DNA from: Bacillota bacterium
GTDB lineage: Bacteria > Bacillota > Clostridia > Lachnospirales > Lachnospiraceae
Assembly: GCA_023425485.1 (NCBI GenBank)
Contig: JAFACO010000421.1
Span: 1-11,815 of the forward strand
Length of the DNA: 11,815 nucleotides
Direction: 5' to 3'
In this document: positions 1 to 6,636 of the stretch, one piece after another
Numbering within the stretch: position 1 is the stretch's first letter
How the letters are laid out: each line of letters opens with the position of its first letter
The notes under the pieces: model-generated
The model's input: the letters and a program-made list of their open reading frames with translations, nothing else
Told to the model about the DNA's origin: nothing
The model's database searches: none
Translations under genes and position numbers: made by a program

Positions 1-756
1 CTGTAAGATATCATTATATTCCGTTGAATTAGCTATTAGCTGCTCTTTCGATGCATCGGAAAGTAGCTCCAATGCAACCTCTGTTCTATCCTGACCAACT
101 AAAATAGCTTTACTGTCTGTACCGAAATTTAAATCTTTTAGAATATCTGCCATAACCTCATTCATTACTTCGAGTATTAAATAACCAACAAGTTCACCAG
201 TTCCTGCATCTGTGATTGGTTTCGTCAATGTAAGAACTGATTTTCCTGCTCTTCCTTGGTCTATTTTGGATAAGAAGTCACTATAACCTGACCATAGCTT
301 ATTTTTTCGTGCTGTTATTTCTACATAGTCCTTTGATTTTATATAATCCTCATAGGAACTGCTACCAAGATTAATCGCACTGTTAATCGATATATTTTGA
401 CCATTTGCTGCGATTAAATAACCAAATTTCACATATTCGTTAGAGGAAATATGTCCTTTGAAACTCTTTACAACAGTATCAAAATCTTGCTCTCCTTGTT
501 CCGAATTAATATAATAATCTAAAATAGTTTTGTCGGTGGAAATTCGAAAGCTGGTATCTTCCACGGACTTCATTAATAAATTTAAATAGTCCGCAGCTTT
601 TCCTAGCGTTTGAAGGGTTGATTTTTGATATTGGTCCTTTACTGCCACTGAAGTTCTTTGATAGGATGTAATTCCCAGCACAATGATACAAGTTACAGGC
701 AATAAAAAAGCTAGTATTAGCTTAACTCTAATATTAAAGATTCTTCTTTTTTTCAT
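1..756 (-). CDS. Probable methyl-accepting chemotaxis protein, N-terminal part (cut by window edge)
   Basis: An open frame of 252 codons without a stop runs from ATG at 756 off the left edge, so only the N-terminal sensory half is present. It begins MKKRRIFNIRVKLILAF. It has one membrane segment at about residues 10-30, then an extracellular region (about 31-252) with the look of a Cache sensor: a long helix with SVEDTSFRI, then a beta-rich core with VKFGYLIAANGQNI, a WSGYSDF motif, and a strand-loop-strand around TLTKPITDAGTGELVGYLILEV. The ribosome site is GAGGAAA, about 8 bases before the ATG. Such N-termini are common in clostridial chemoreceptors; a Cache-containing histidine kinase or diguanylate cyclase is possible, because the HAMP and signalling domains lie outside the window. 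It follows the transporter terminator, so it is probably a separate unit, though its position suggests taxis toward a sugar. Confidence 0.72.
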   Translation of the reverse strand, partial: MKKRRIFNIRVKLILAFLLPVTCIIVLGITSYQRTSVAVKDQYQKSTLQTLGKAADYLNLLMKSVEDTSFRISTDKTILDYYINSEQGEQDFDTVVKSFKGHISSNEYVKFGYLIAANGQNISINSAINLGSSSYEDYIKSKDYVEITARKNKLWSGYSDFLSKIDQGRAGKSVLTLTKPITDAGTGELVGYLILEVMNEVMADILKDLNFGTDSKAILVGQDRTEVALELLSDASKEQLIANSTEYNDILQ

Positions 757-862
757 AGTATTTTCCTCGTCTCCCAAGTACCTTCTAATATGCAAATGTA
801 TGTAAAACATTCACTTTACTGCGCAGAGCCCATTTACGCAAATAGTATTTATTTAAGAACAA

Positions 863-902
863 GGGGCAGTGTATAATATTTTCATATCATCATACATGCC
901 CC
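863..902 (-). terminator. Hairpin terminator after the transporter operon
   Basis: GGGGCA pairs with TGCCCC at the base. Above it, TGTAT pairs with ATACA past a one-base bulge, and the top is AT-rich. It lies 40 bases beyond the gguB stop. On the minus strand the stem is preceded by seven A and followed by TTGTTCTT, an imperfect U-tract; on the plus strand it is followed by seven T. It probably terminates gguB, and may work in both directions, although no plus-strand gene is seen here. Confidence 0.65.
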
Positions 903-941
903 AGTTTTTTTAGCTATTAGTTATATAATTATGTCTATTTA

Positions 942-2147
942 TTATTTACTCTTTTTTCTTGTAATTACGTCAAAGGCAACTGCTAATACAAAGATTACAC
1001 CTTTAACAACATACTGCCAGGATACGTCAATACCCATAAGGTTCATACCATTGGTTAAGGACATAATTACTAATGCACCGATAATTGTATTCGTTACACG
1101 GCCTATACCACCACTTACAGATACACCGCCGATATAAGAAGATGCAATCGCATCTAGCTCGAAACCAAGTCCAGCTTGTGGTGAAGCAGATCCAAGTCTT
1201 GAAGTATATAAGATACCACCAAGTGCTGCTAACATACTTACAGAAGCAAAAGCAAATAAAGTAACCTTTTTAACATTAACACCAGAAAGTTCTGCTGCCT
1301 CGGCATTACCACCAATACCATAGATGTAACGACCAAGTCTGGTTCTGTTTAACATAAAATGATAGATAAATAATACAAAACCAACAATGACTGCTGTCCA
1401 AGGAATACCCTTATAACCAGCTAAAATCCACATGATTACCATGATAATAAGAGAAATAAATAGTACCTTGCCAATGGCAATTGGTAGTGAACTCACACTA
1501 AAGTTGTACTTACGTAAATTCTTTCTGGATTTTATCTGACTAAAAATCACTAGAATAATTGCTGCCAATCCAATCAGAAGCGTTAGCTCATGAAAACTGC
1601 TTTTAATTGGAAGATCTGGAATAAATCCATTGGAGATATTCTTAAATCCTTCACTATCTACAACAATTGTACCAGTTCCTGCGGTTGTTAAGGATAGCAA
1701 GCCCCTAAAAATAAACATACCAGCTAAGGTTACAACGAATGCAGGTACGCCAACTTTAGCAACAAGGATACCTTGATAAAGACCAATTGCGCATCCTGCA
1801 AGTAATACAATAGGAATAACCAACCAAGGTGACATTCCACCCTTCATCATAATGGCAGCAATCGCTCCAAGAAAACCTGCAACATAACCTACGGAAAGGT
1901 CAATATGTTTAATAATAAGGATTACTGTCATACCTATTGCTATAATTGATACATAACCAGTTTGCTTAATTAAGTCACTTAAGTTTCTAGATGACAAGAA
2001 AGTACCTTCTGTTTGAATGTTAAAAAATATAAATATTAAAACCAGGGCAATGTACATTACATAGTCTCGTATGTTACCCTTTAGTAAGCCAAGTAATTCC
2101 CTTCCAAGGCCTTCTCTTTCATTTACAACTTCTCTATTATTACTCAT
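942..2147 (-). CDS. gguB: Multiple-monosaccharide ABC transporter permease (GguB/XylH type)
   Basis: A 401-residue integral membrane permease of the BPD_transp_2 family, the size expected for GguB/XylH (about 390-400). It forms the membrane channel for monosaccharide import and presumably works as a dimer with the GguA ATPase. About ten hydrophobic segments are visible, for example residues 29-43, 64-80, 86-101, 106-130, 134-153, 187-203, 224-243, 249-266, 296-313 and 352-392. The cytoplasmic loop GGNAEAAELSGVNVKK (279-294) is the EAA-like coupling loop that contacts the ATPase. The motif HIDLSVG (81-87) is typical of the family. The start ATG overlaps the gguA stop as ATGA, with GGAGG inside the end of gguA, indicating translational coupling. 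The sugar is not certain; ChvE-Ggu relatives take arabinose, xylose, galactose or glucose. Confidence 0.93.
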   Translation of the reverse strand: MSNNREVVNEREGLGRELLGLLKGNIRDYVMYIALVLIFIFFNIQTEGTFLSSRNLSDLIKQTGYVSIIAIGMTVILIIKHIDLSVGYVAGFLGAIAAIMMKGGMSPWLVIPIVLLAGCAIGLYQGILVAKVGVPAFVVTLAGMFIFRGLLSLTTAGTGTIVVDSEGFKNISNGFIPDLPIKSSFHELTLLIGLAAIILVIFSQIKSRKNLRKYNFSVSSLPIAIGKVLFISLIIMVIMWILAGYKGIPWTAVIVGFVLFIYHFMLNRTRLGRYIYGIGGNAEAAELSGVNVKKVTLFAFASVSMLAALGGILYTSRLGSASPQAGLGFELDAIASSYIGGVSVSGGIGRVTNTIIGALVIMSLTNGMNLMGIDVSWQYVVKGVIFVLAVAFDVITRKKSK

Positions 2148-3685
2148 TGTGTAACCTCCTCCACTCTAGTAGCTAATGCCATAACACTTTGTTCTGTGGC
2201 TTCTTCTGCTGATAAGCAGCCTGTTATTGAGCCTTCGGACATAACATAGACACGATCGCTCATACCTAAGACTTCCAGAAGTTCGGATGAAATCATTATA
2301 ATGCTCATCCCCTCTTCAACAAGTTTATTCATAAGAGAATAAATCTCAAATTTAGCACCTACGTCAATACCTCTGGTAGGTTCATCCAGTATTAAGACCT
2401 TAGGACCAACAAATAGACATTTTGCTAATGAAACCTTCTGTTGGTTACCACCACTTAAGTTGCCAACTAATTGCTTTATGGAAGGAGCTTTAATATTAAT
2501 TGATTTCTTATAATCATTTGCTATATTAATCTCTTTATTCTCATTGATGGAAAATCCCTCCGTCAATGCTTCTAGATTGGCGATTGAAATATTATATTTA
2601 ATGTCCTGAATTAAAACTAATCCATTTCCTTTTCTATCTTCGGATACGTAAGCAACACCTGCTTCTAATGCTTCTTTCGGATGCTTGAAGCTCTTCTTAG
2701 CACCTTCTACATAAAGCTCTCCGCTTGTAATTTGATATCTAGGTGTATTGCCGAAGATACTTAATGCTAATTCAGTACGTCCTGATCCCATAAGACCTGC
2801 AATACCTATAATTTCACCTTTGCGGACATTTATATTAACGTCATGCAATATCTCACGATCTAAAATTGGATTACGTACGGTCCAATTTTTAATATCTAAG
2901 CAAATGTCTCCGAATTCTTTCTTCTCTCTTTTAGGGTAAATGTTTTCAATTTCTCTGCCTACCATGTGCTTGATGATTTCTTTCTCAGAAATCTTTTGTT
3001 CTTTCGCATTCATGGAACAGATAGTGCTACCATCACGGATTACTGTAATTGTATCAGCAACTGATACAACTTCCTTTAATTTATGAGAAATCATAATTGA
3101 TGTAACGCCAGTTTCCCTAAGCTGTTTTAATAATTCAAGAAGATTTGCACTATCGTCCTCATTCAGAGCAGCGGTTGGTTCGTCCAAAACCAAAAGCTTT
3201 ACATTCTTACTAAGAGCCTTTGCAATCTCAACTAATTGTCTTTTTCCAACTGATAAATCTTTAATTTTCATAGAAGGATTAACATCAAGTTTTACCATCT
3301 TGAGCATTTCTTGCGCACTAACGATGGTCTGGTTCCAGTTAATTACCTTTCCTTCCATAATCTCATGACCAAAATAAATATTTTCATACACACTTAACTC
3401 TGGAATTAAGGCTAGCTCCTGATAAATAATAGCTATTCCTTCTGCTTCAGAGTCTGCTATTGATTTAAATCTTTTTTCACTTCCATTGTATATAATATTA
3501 CCATTGTATGAGCCATGAGGATAAACCCCGGAAAGCACCTTCATCAAAGTTGATTTTCCTGCCCCGTTTTCTCCTACCAAACAATGTATTTCGCCTCTTT
3601 CAACCTTGAAATTAACATTGTTTAGAGCCTTGACTCCAGGGAATTCTTTTACTATGTTTTGCATTTCAAGAATATAATCACTCAT
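2144..3685 (-). CDS. gguA: Multiple-monosaccharide ABC transporter ATP-binding protein (GguA/XylG type)
   Basis: A 513-residue fused double ATPase, the normal length for XylG/MglA/GguA, which powers sugar uptake through the permease encoded next. First domain: Walker A GENGAGKST (38-46), signature LSVGKRQ (144-150), Walker B LLVLDEP (164-170), H-loop His201. Second domain: a degenerate P-loop GLMGSGRT (297-304) with Arg where the catalytic Lys would be, signature LSGGNQQ (410-416), and Walker B LILDEPTRGID (431-441). The degenerate second P-loop is normal for this family and does not indicate decay. The stretch VYPHGSYNGNI (54-64) resembles the GguA branch more than RbsA. The ribosome site AAGGAAGG lies 7 bases before the ATG. 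It shares ATGA with gguB and is separated from the binding-protein gene by 132 bases holding strong hairpins. Confidence 0.95.
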   Translation of the reverse strand: MSDYILEMQNIVKEFPGVKALNNVNFKVERGEIHCLVGENGAGKSTLMKVLSGVYPHGSYNGNIIYNGSEKRFKSIADSEAEGIAIIYQELALIPELSVYENIYFGHEIMEGKVINWNQTIVSAQEMLKMVKLDVNPSMKIKDLSVGKRQLVEIAKALSKNVKLLVLDEPTAALNEDDSANLLELLKQLRETGVTSIMISHKLKEVVSVADTITVIRDGSTICSMNAKEQKISEKEIIKHMVGREIENIYPKREKKEFGDICLDIKNWTVRNPILDREILHDVNINVRKGEIIGIAGLMGSGRTELALSIFGNTPRYQITSGELYVEGAKKSFKHPKEALEAGVAYVSEDRKGNGLVLIQDIKYNISIANLEALTEGFSINENKEINIANDYKKSINIKAPSIKQLVGNLSGGNQQKVSLAKCLFVGPKVLILDEPTRGIDVGAKFEIYSLMNKLVEEGMSIIMISSELLEVLGMSDRVYVMSEGSITGCLSAEEATEQSVMALATRVEEVTQ

Positions 3686-3710
3686 TACTTATCCTTCCTT
3701 CTAAAACAAA

Positions 3711-3729
3711 TTTCATGCTTCACATGAAA
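3711..3729 (-). other. Small hairpin upstream of the gguA ribosome site
   Basis: A perfect 7-bp inverted repeat, TTTCATG and CATGAAA around a five-base loop, lies about 10 bases upstream of the gguA Shine-Dalgarno (3693-3700). It may help keep the ribosome site exposed after the larger hairpin at 3748-3791. The function is inferred. Confidence 0.45.
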
Positions 3730-3747
3730 ATGCGTTGTCTTAAATTC

Positions 3748-3791
3748 GAGACCGGTTTAAGAATAATAAACATTATTTTTAAACCGGTCTC
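3748..3791 (-). other. 20-bp intercistronic hairpin between chvE-like and gguA
   Basis: GAGACCGGTTTAA pairs fully with TTAAACCGGTCTC (13 bp). The stem continues through a G-U pair and AATAAT/ATTATT to a four-base loop, giving about 20 bp. On the minus strand it is not followed by a U-tract, so it is not a classical terminator. It starts 26 bases after the binding-protein stop. Such hairpins between the binding-protein and ATPase genes of sugar transporters (as in malE-malF) typically protect the upstream message from 3' decay, so that binding protein is made in excess. Partial attenuation is the alternative. Confidence 0.75.
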
Positions 3792-3817
3792 AAGATGACT
3801 TAATTTATGAATTTAAA

Positions 3818-4951
3818 TTATTCTAATCCAGTAAATTTATCAGCTGCATAGTATCCAGAATCGATGAGTTCTTTCTTAACATTTTCCTTTGTTACAACTA
3901 CAGTTGCAGTCTGTTTGGAAGGAACATCAATGTTCTGATTGTTATAAGTTGAATCTGTAGCAGGTGTCTTTCCACCAATTACATCAATTGCCATGTTCAT
4001 AGCATCAGCTGCTAAAGTACGTGTATCTTTAAATACTGTCATGGACTGTTTTCCATCAATGATGTATTGAACAGAAGCTTGTTCAGCATCCTGACCTGTA
4101 ATGAAGTAACCAGTTACATCTGTATCAGCTGCAAATACGTCAGCGATAGAACGAGCGGTACCATCGTTAGGAGCAAGAATGAAACATTGACCCTTATCTG
4201 CTGCAGCTGCGCTTGTTAAATGAGCTTCTGCTTTGGACTTAGCTTCGTTGAAATCCCAGTTTGTAGTAACCTGACCAATGATTTTGGACATTTCATCACG
4301 AGTAAGAGTAGCTTTGTCTTGAAGAGCAATTGCTTCGGAAGAATTCTTGATTACGAAGGTTCCATCAGCAATCTTAGGCTGTAACTTATTCCAAGCACCT
4401 TCAAAGAATAAGAAAGCGTTGTTATCTGTAGCTGCACCAGCATATAAGTATAAAGGAAGACCTGTACCGGATGCATTATCAACTAAATACTGACCCATAG
4501 CTTCACCAACTGCAACGCTATCGAAGGTTACATAATAATCAACTGCATCAGTGTTAGTAATTAAACGGTCATAAGAAATAACAGTGATACCAGCTTCTTT
4601 CGCTTCTTCTACAGATGCTGCAGCTGCTGCTGCATCCTGTGCACAGATGATAAGAACTTTGATACCCTTAGAAATTAAGGTCTCTACGTTAGTTTTTTCG
4701 TTTGCAGAGGAACCCTGGCTAAATAATACTTCTACTGTATAATCTGTAGAGGAGATAACATCCTCAAATCTTGCCTGATCTTGTAACCATCTAGGCTCGT
4801 CCTTTGTAGGTAGTACAATACCAACGTCAACTTTGCCTTTACCACCATTATCCTTTGGTGTGTCATTGGAACCAGCATCATTTTTTGTGCCACAAGCAGC
4901 TAAAGATGATACTAGAACTAAGGTTAATAATACTGCAATAATTTTTTTCAT
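3818..4951 (-). CDS. chvE: ChvE-like monosaccharide-binding lipoprotein of the ABC transporter
   Basis: A 377-residue solute-binding lipoprotein that captures sugar outside the cell and delivers it to GguAB. The ATG at 4951 gives a textbook lipoprotein signal, MKKIIAVLLTLVLVSSLAAC, with Cys20 as the anchor, then a polar Asp/Gly/Lys linker. AAGGATGG lies 9 bases upstream; an in-frame TTG at 4996 would put 15 charged residues before the signal peptide and was not used. Family motifs of ChvE/XylF are visible: GIVLPTKDEPRWLQD near the mature N-terminus (the RW pair), ISYDRLI (the ribose/xylose-type YDR sugar contact), VDYYVTFDS, and the hinge region ITGQDAE. The middle stretch DNNAFLFFEGAW matches ChvE-like proteins. 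It is first in the transporter operon, behind its own promoter region with palindromes. The sugar is not fixed by sequence; xylose, arabinose, galactose or glucose are likely. Confidence 0.92.
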   Translation of the reverse strand: MKKIIAVLLTLVLVSSLAACGTKNDAGSNDTPKDNGGKGKVDVGIVLPTKDEPRWLQDQARFEDVISSTDYTVEVLFSQGSSANEKTNVETLISKGIKVLIICAQDAAAAAASVEEAKEAGITVISYDRLITNTDAVDYYVTFDSVAVGEAMGQYLVDNASGTGLPLYLYAGAATDNNAFLFFEGAWNKLQPKIADGTFVIKNSSEAIALQDKATLTRDEMSKIIGQVTTNWDFNEAKSKAEAHLTSAAAADKGQCFILAPNDGTARSIADVFAADTDVTGYFITGQDAEQASVQYIIDGKQSMTVFKDTRTLAADAMNMAIDVIGGKTPATDSTYNNQNIDVPSKQTATVVVTKENVKKELIDSGYYAADKFTGLE

Positions 4952-5003
4952 ACCCTCAATCCATCCTTCTTTCAATAATTTTTTAGGCTCCGTCAATTAT
5001 TCC

Positions 5004-5017
5004 AACAAAGCTTTGTT
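5004..5017. promoter_or_regulatory. Perfect 14-bp palindrome in the leader of the transporter operon
   Basis: AACAAAGCTTTGTT is a perfect 7+7 palindrome lying just downstream of the likely transcription start. It could be an operator for a dimeric repressor or a small leader hairpin. The centre is GC, not the CG usual for LacI/CcpA operators, so those families are not favoured. No regulator is assigned. Confidence 0.4.
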
Positions 5018-5023
5018 ACATTA

Positions 5024-5039
5024 GTATATTACAATATAC
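5024..5039. promoter_or_regulatory. Perfect inverted repeat over the -10 region of the transporter promoter
   Basis: GTATATTACAATATAC consists of two exact 7-base arms around AC and covers the proposed -10 box. A protein bound here would block polymerase. Because the sequence is AT-only apart from three positions, chance symmetry in promoter DNA is possible. Confidence 0.4.
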
Positions 5040-5054
5040 AAAAATTATTATCAA
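5026..5054 (-). promoter_or_regulatory. Probable promoter of the chvE-gguA-gguB operon
   Basis: On the minus strand, TTGATA (5049-5054) lies 17 bases before TAATAT (5026-5031). An alternative -10, TATACT (5023-5028), would give a 20-base spacer. The weak -10 fits a promoter that needs an activator. The start would lie near 5018, giving a leader of roughly 65-70 bases before the ATG at 4951. Confidence 0.5.
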
Positions 5055-5078
5055 TGGACTGGATTGTTGTACATATTG

Positions 5079-5127
5079 ACTATATTGCTCATTATTATTA
5101 GTTTTTTGCAGTTCTGTAAAATCTTGC
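5079..5127 (-). promoter_or_regulatory. Possible direct-repeat boxes for the YesN/AraC regulator
   Basis: On the minus strand, GCAAAAAACT (5100-5109) and GCAATATAGT (5079-5088) start exactly 21 bases apart, two helical turns, and a weaker GCAAGATTTT (5118-5127) lies 18 bases further upstream. The set ends about 24 bases before the proposed -35. Direct repeats at such spacing upstream of -35 are how AraC-type regulators commonly bind, but these are short and AT-rich, so chance is a real possibility. Confidence 0.25.
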
Positions 5128-5195
5128 TCTTCAAATTTAAAAAAACGAATTATTCCTTATAATTTCCATATATTTCAAGTTGATTAAACTATTTT

Positions 5196-5359
5196 CGAAC
5201 CAAGTTCGCCCCCATATAAGAACAAAAGTGTGCTTTTCACACTCTCGCGTTCAAACATTTTTAAAGCACACCTTTTGTTCCGCACGCGTAGCTGCGCATC
5301 ATTAGCCCAAAGGGCTTTTATATAATAGAAAATTCTGTGGAATTTCCTATTATATAAAA
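5196..5359. repeat. Composite palindromic intergenic element (four hairpins)
   Basis: Four inverted repeats are packed in 164 bases. (a) CGAAC-CAA-GTTCG at 5196-5208. (b) A long stem at 5220-5280, GAACAAAA plus GTGTGCTTT pairing with AAAGCACAC, a bulged C, and TTTTGTTC. Inside it AGTGTG (5227-5232) can instead pair with CACACT (5238-5243), so two folds compete. (c) AGCCC-AAA-GGGCT at 5304-5315. (d) TTTTATATAATAG (5316-5328) pairing exactly with 5347-5359, extended by 6 bp past one mismatch to a TGTG loop. A GC-rich patch with CGCACGCG and TGCGC (5281-5297) stands out from the AT-rich surroundings. This looks like a mobile or dispersed palindromic repeat (REP/MITE-like) inserted between operons. 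Copy number cannot be judged from one window. Confidence 0.55.
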
Positions 5360-5396
5360 ATGCACACAGACTACATGTTCATGTAATTTGTGTGCA
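5356..5396 (-). terminator. Strong intrinsic terminator after the sensory operon
   Basis: On the minus strand TGCACACA pairs with TGTGTGCA, and inside it TACATG pairs with CATGTA, giving a nearly continuous stem of about 17 bp. It is followed directly by five T and then ATATAAT. It lies 34 bases beyond the XylF-like gene stop and should separate the sensory operon from the transporter operon. Confidence 0.85.
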
Positions 5397-5430
5397 GGTA
5401 ATTTAGAATAATATTAAATAAATCGTCACC

Positions 5431-6498
5431 TTAATTCATACTTTTCTCTTCTGTCTGATATACATCTTCATATAGATGGAATCCCCCTTTAATAACAGTC
5501 TCATCTATATTTTCTTTCGTTACTGCTTGTACATCAATATAAATATAGGGAATATCATAGGTTCCATCGTTAATTGTTTCTTGGTCACTAATTTCCTGTC
5601 CATTGGCAAGTGCAAGGCATACCTCAACTGTTTTCTTAACCAGATTCTTTATAGGTTTATAGATTGTTAGTGCCTGTTTACCATTAACAATTCTTTGACA
5701 AGCCACTAAATCCGCATCCTGGCCAACTACCACCACTTGTTCTGCAATTTGTGCTTCCGATAATGCATCTATAACACCCCAAGCCATAGAATCGTTACCA
5801 CATAAAATCGCTGTAATCTTATCTCCATTTTCTTTCACCTGGTCTACAACAAAGTCATAGGCACCTTCTCTTTTCCAGCCATCCACCCAGATTTGATCCA
5901 GTATCTCGATTTTTTTATCTTCAAGATAAGGTCCAAACACGCTCATAGCGCCATCATTAATCATTTTTGTATTACTATCGGTCTTATCACCGTTTACAAT
6001 TAGATAACCACCCTCGGGGGCATATTCAAGCATATACTGTGCCATCAGCTCTCCAACTCTTGTATGGTCAAAGGAAATGTAGACGTCAACATTTGCATTA
6101 CTTACTAATCGGTCATAAGAGATTACTGGAACATTTTGATCTTTTGCTGCCTCCACACATCTCGCTTCAACGAAGCAGTCGTTGGGGGCAATTACCAAAA
6201 CATCTATATTCTGCTTTAACATATTTTTCACTTGATCAAACTGAAGATCAGAATCATTATTTGCATTACTAACAATTACACTTATTCCATGCTGCTCCGC
6301 CTCTGAAATAAACATCTCCCTATCACGAATCCACCGATCCTCCATCAGCGTACCCATGGAAAAACCTACAACGATACCCTCTTCCTCTTTATCGTCTTTA
6401 ATCTCTGGGTTTTTCTCCTTACAGCCATATAAAGTAATGCTCTGAATGACTATTAGGACAAATATCAATAATTTCTTTCGTAGTAGCCTTCTCCCCAT
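5431..6498 (-). CDS. XylF-like sugar-binding lipoprotein, without an adjacent cognate permease
   Basis: A 355-residue solute-binding lipoprotein with a basic start (MGRRLLRKK), a hydrophobic stretch and the lipobox LYGC, with Cys26 as the lipid anchor. The mature part matches the XylF D-xylose-binding type: VGFSMGTLMEDRWIRDRE, VISYDRLVSNANVDVYISFDH, ILCGNDSMAWGVIDAL and VVVGQDADLVACQRIVNGKQ, with the RW and YDR sugar-contact motifs present. GGAGG lies 7 bases before the ATG. It sits 138 bases after the response regulator and before a strong terminator, so it probably belongs to the sensory operon, though a separate promoter cannot be excluded. Two roles are possible: a second receptor feeding GguAB with another sugar, or a ligand-presenting partner for the sensor kinase. 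It is clearly related to, but well diverged from, the ChvE-like protein, so it is not a recent duplicate. Confidence 0.85.
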   Translation of the reverse strand: MGRRLLRKKLLIFVLIVIQSITLYGCKEKNPEIKDDKEEEGIVVGFSMGTLMEDRWIRDREMFISEAEQHGISVIVSNANNDSDLQFDQVKNMLKQNIDVLVIAPNDCFVEARCVEAAKDQNVPVISYDRLVSNANVDVYISFDHTRVGELMAQYMLEYAPEGGYLIVNGDKTDSNTKMINDGAMSVFGPYLEDKKIEILDQIWVDGWKREGAYDFVVDQVKENGDKITAILCGNDSMAWGVIDALSEAQIAEQVVVVGQDADLVACQRIVNGKQALTIYKPIKNLVKKTVEVCLALANGQEISDQETINDGTYDIPYIYIDVQAVTKENIDETVIKGGFHLYEDVYQTEEKSMN

Positions 6499-6514
6499 AA
6501 TCCATCCTCCATTC

Positions 6515-6528
6515 TGCCCTCAAGGGCA
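6515..6528 (-). other. Short hairpin just before the XylF-like ribosome site
   Basis: TGCCC and GGGCA form a 5-bp GC-rich stem with a four-base loop, ending 5 bases upstream of the GGAGG of the XylF-like gene. It may define a processed 5' end or tune translation; the effect is not known. Confidence 0.4.
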
Positions 6529-6590
6529 ATTGTTATAGATAAGTGCCAAAAGTACACTACGCAGCCTCGTCCCCACAGCAAGGCATTTTT

Positions 6591-6629
6591 GTTACTGCTC
6601 AGTCGTAAATAATTTCTCTGAACAGTTAC
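6591..6629 (-). other. Intercistronic hairpin after the response regulator
   Basis: In the minus-strand transcript GTAACTGTTCAG (6629-6618) pairs with CTGAGCAGTAAC (6602-6591) at 11 of 12 positions, counting one G-U and one A-A mismatch, with a 15-base loop. It starts 7 bases after the yesN-like stop. No U-tract follows (AAAAATG comes next), so read-through into the XylF-like gene is expected. A message-processing or stabilising role is inferred. Confidence 0.5.
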
Positions 6630-6636
6630 ATATTTG

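Larger units (their letters stand above)
4952..5430. other. 479-base non-coding gap between the two operons
   Basis: No convincing gene is present; the only open frames are very short. Going down from 5430 it holds a terminator for the upstream operon (5356-5396), a composite palindromic element (5196-5359), about 65 bases of plain AT-rich DNA (5130-5195), possible regulator boxes (5079-5127), a promoter with two palindromes (5004-5054), and the leader of the chvE-like gene. Confidence 0.8.

Noticed and set aside
506..691. 61-codon minus-strand open frame
   Set aside because: It is out of frame within the 252-codon chemoreceptor frame that runs off the left edge.
2144..3685. Inactive second ATPase site suggesting a decayed gene
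   Set aside because: Arg in the second P-loop is normal in XylG/MglA/GguA proteins, and all other motifs are intact.
4949..4996. Earlier TTG start for the ChvE-like gene
   Set aside because: It would add 15 charged residues before a perfect lipoprotein signal peptide, and the ATG at 4951 has its own ribosome site.
5304..5315. Small AGCCC/GGGCT hairpin with TTTT as a plus-strand terminator
   Set aside because: There is no plus-strand gene upstream to terminate, the stem is only 5 bp, and it is better explained as part of the composite element.
5967..6272. 101-codon plus-strand open frame
   Set aside because: It lies antisense within the well-supported XylF-like gene and its composition does not resemble a protein.
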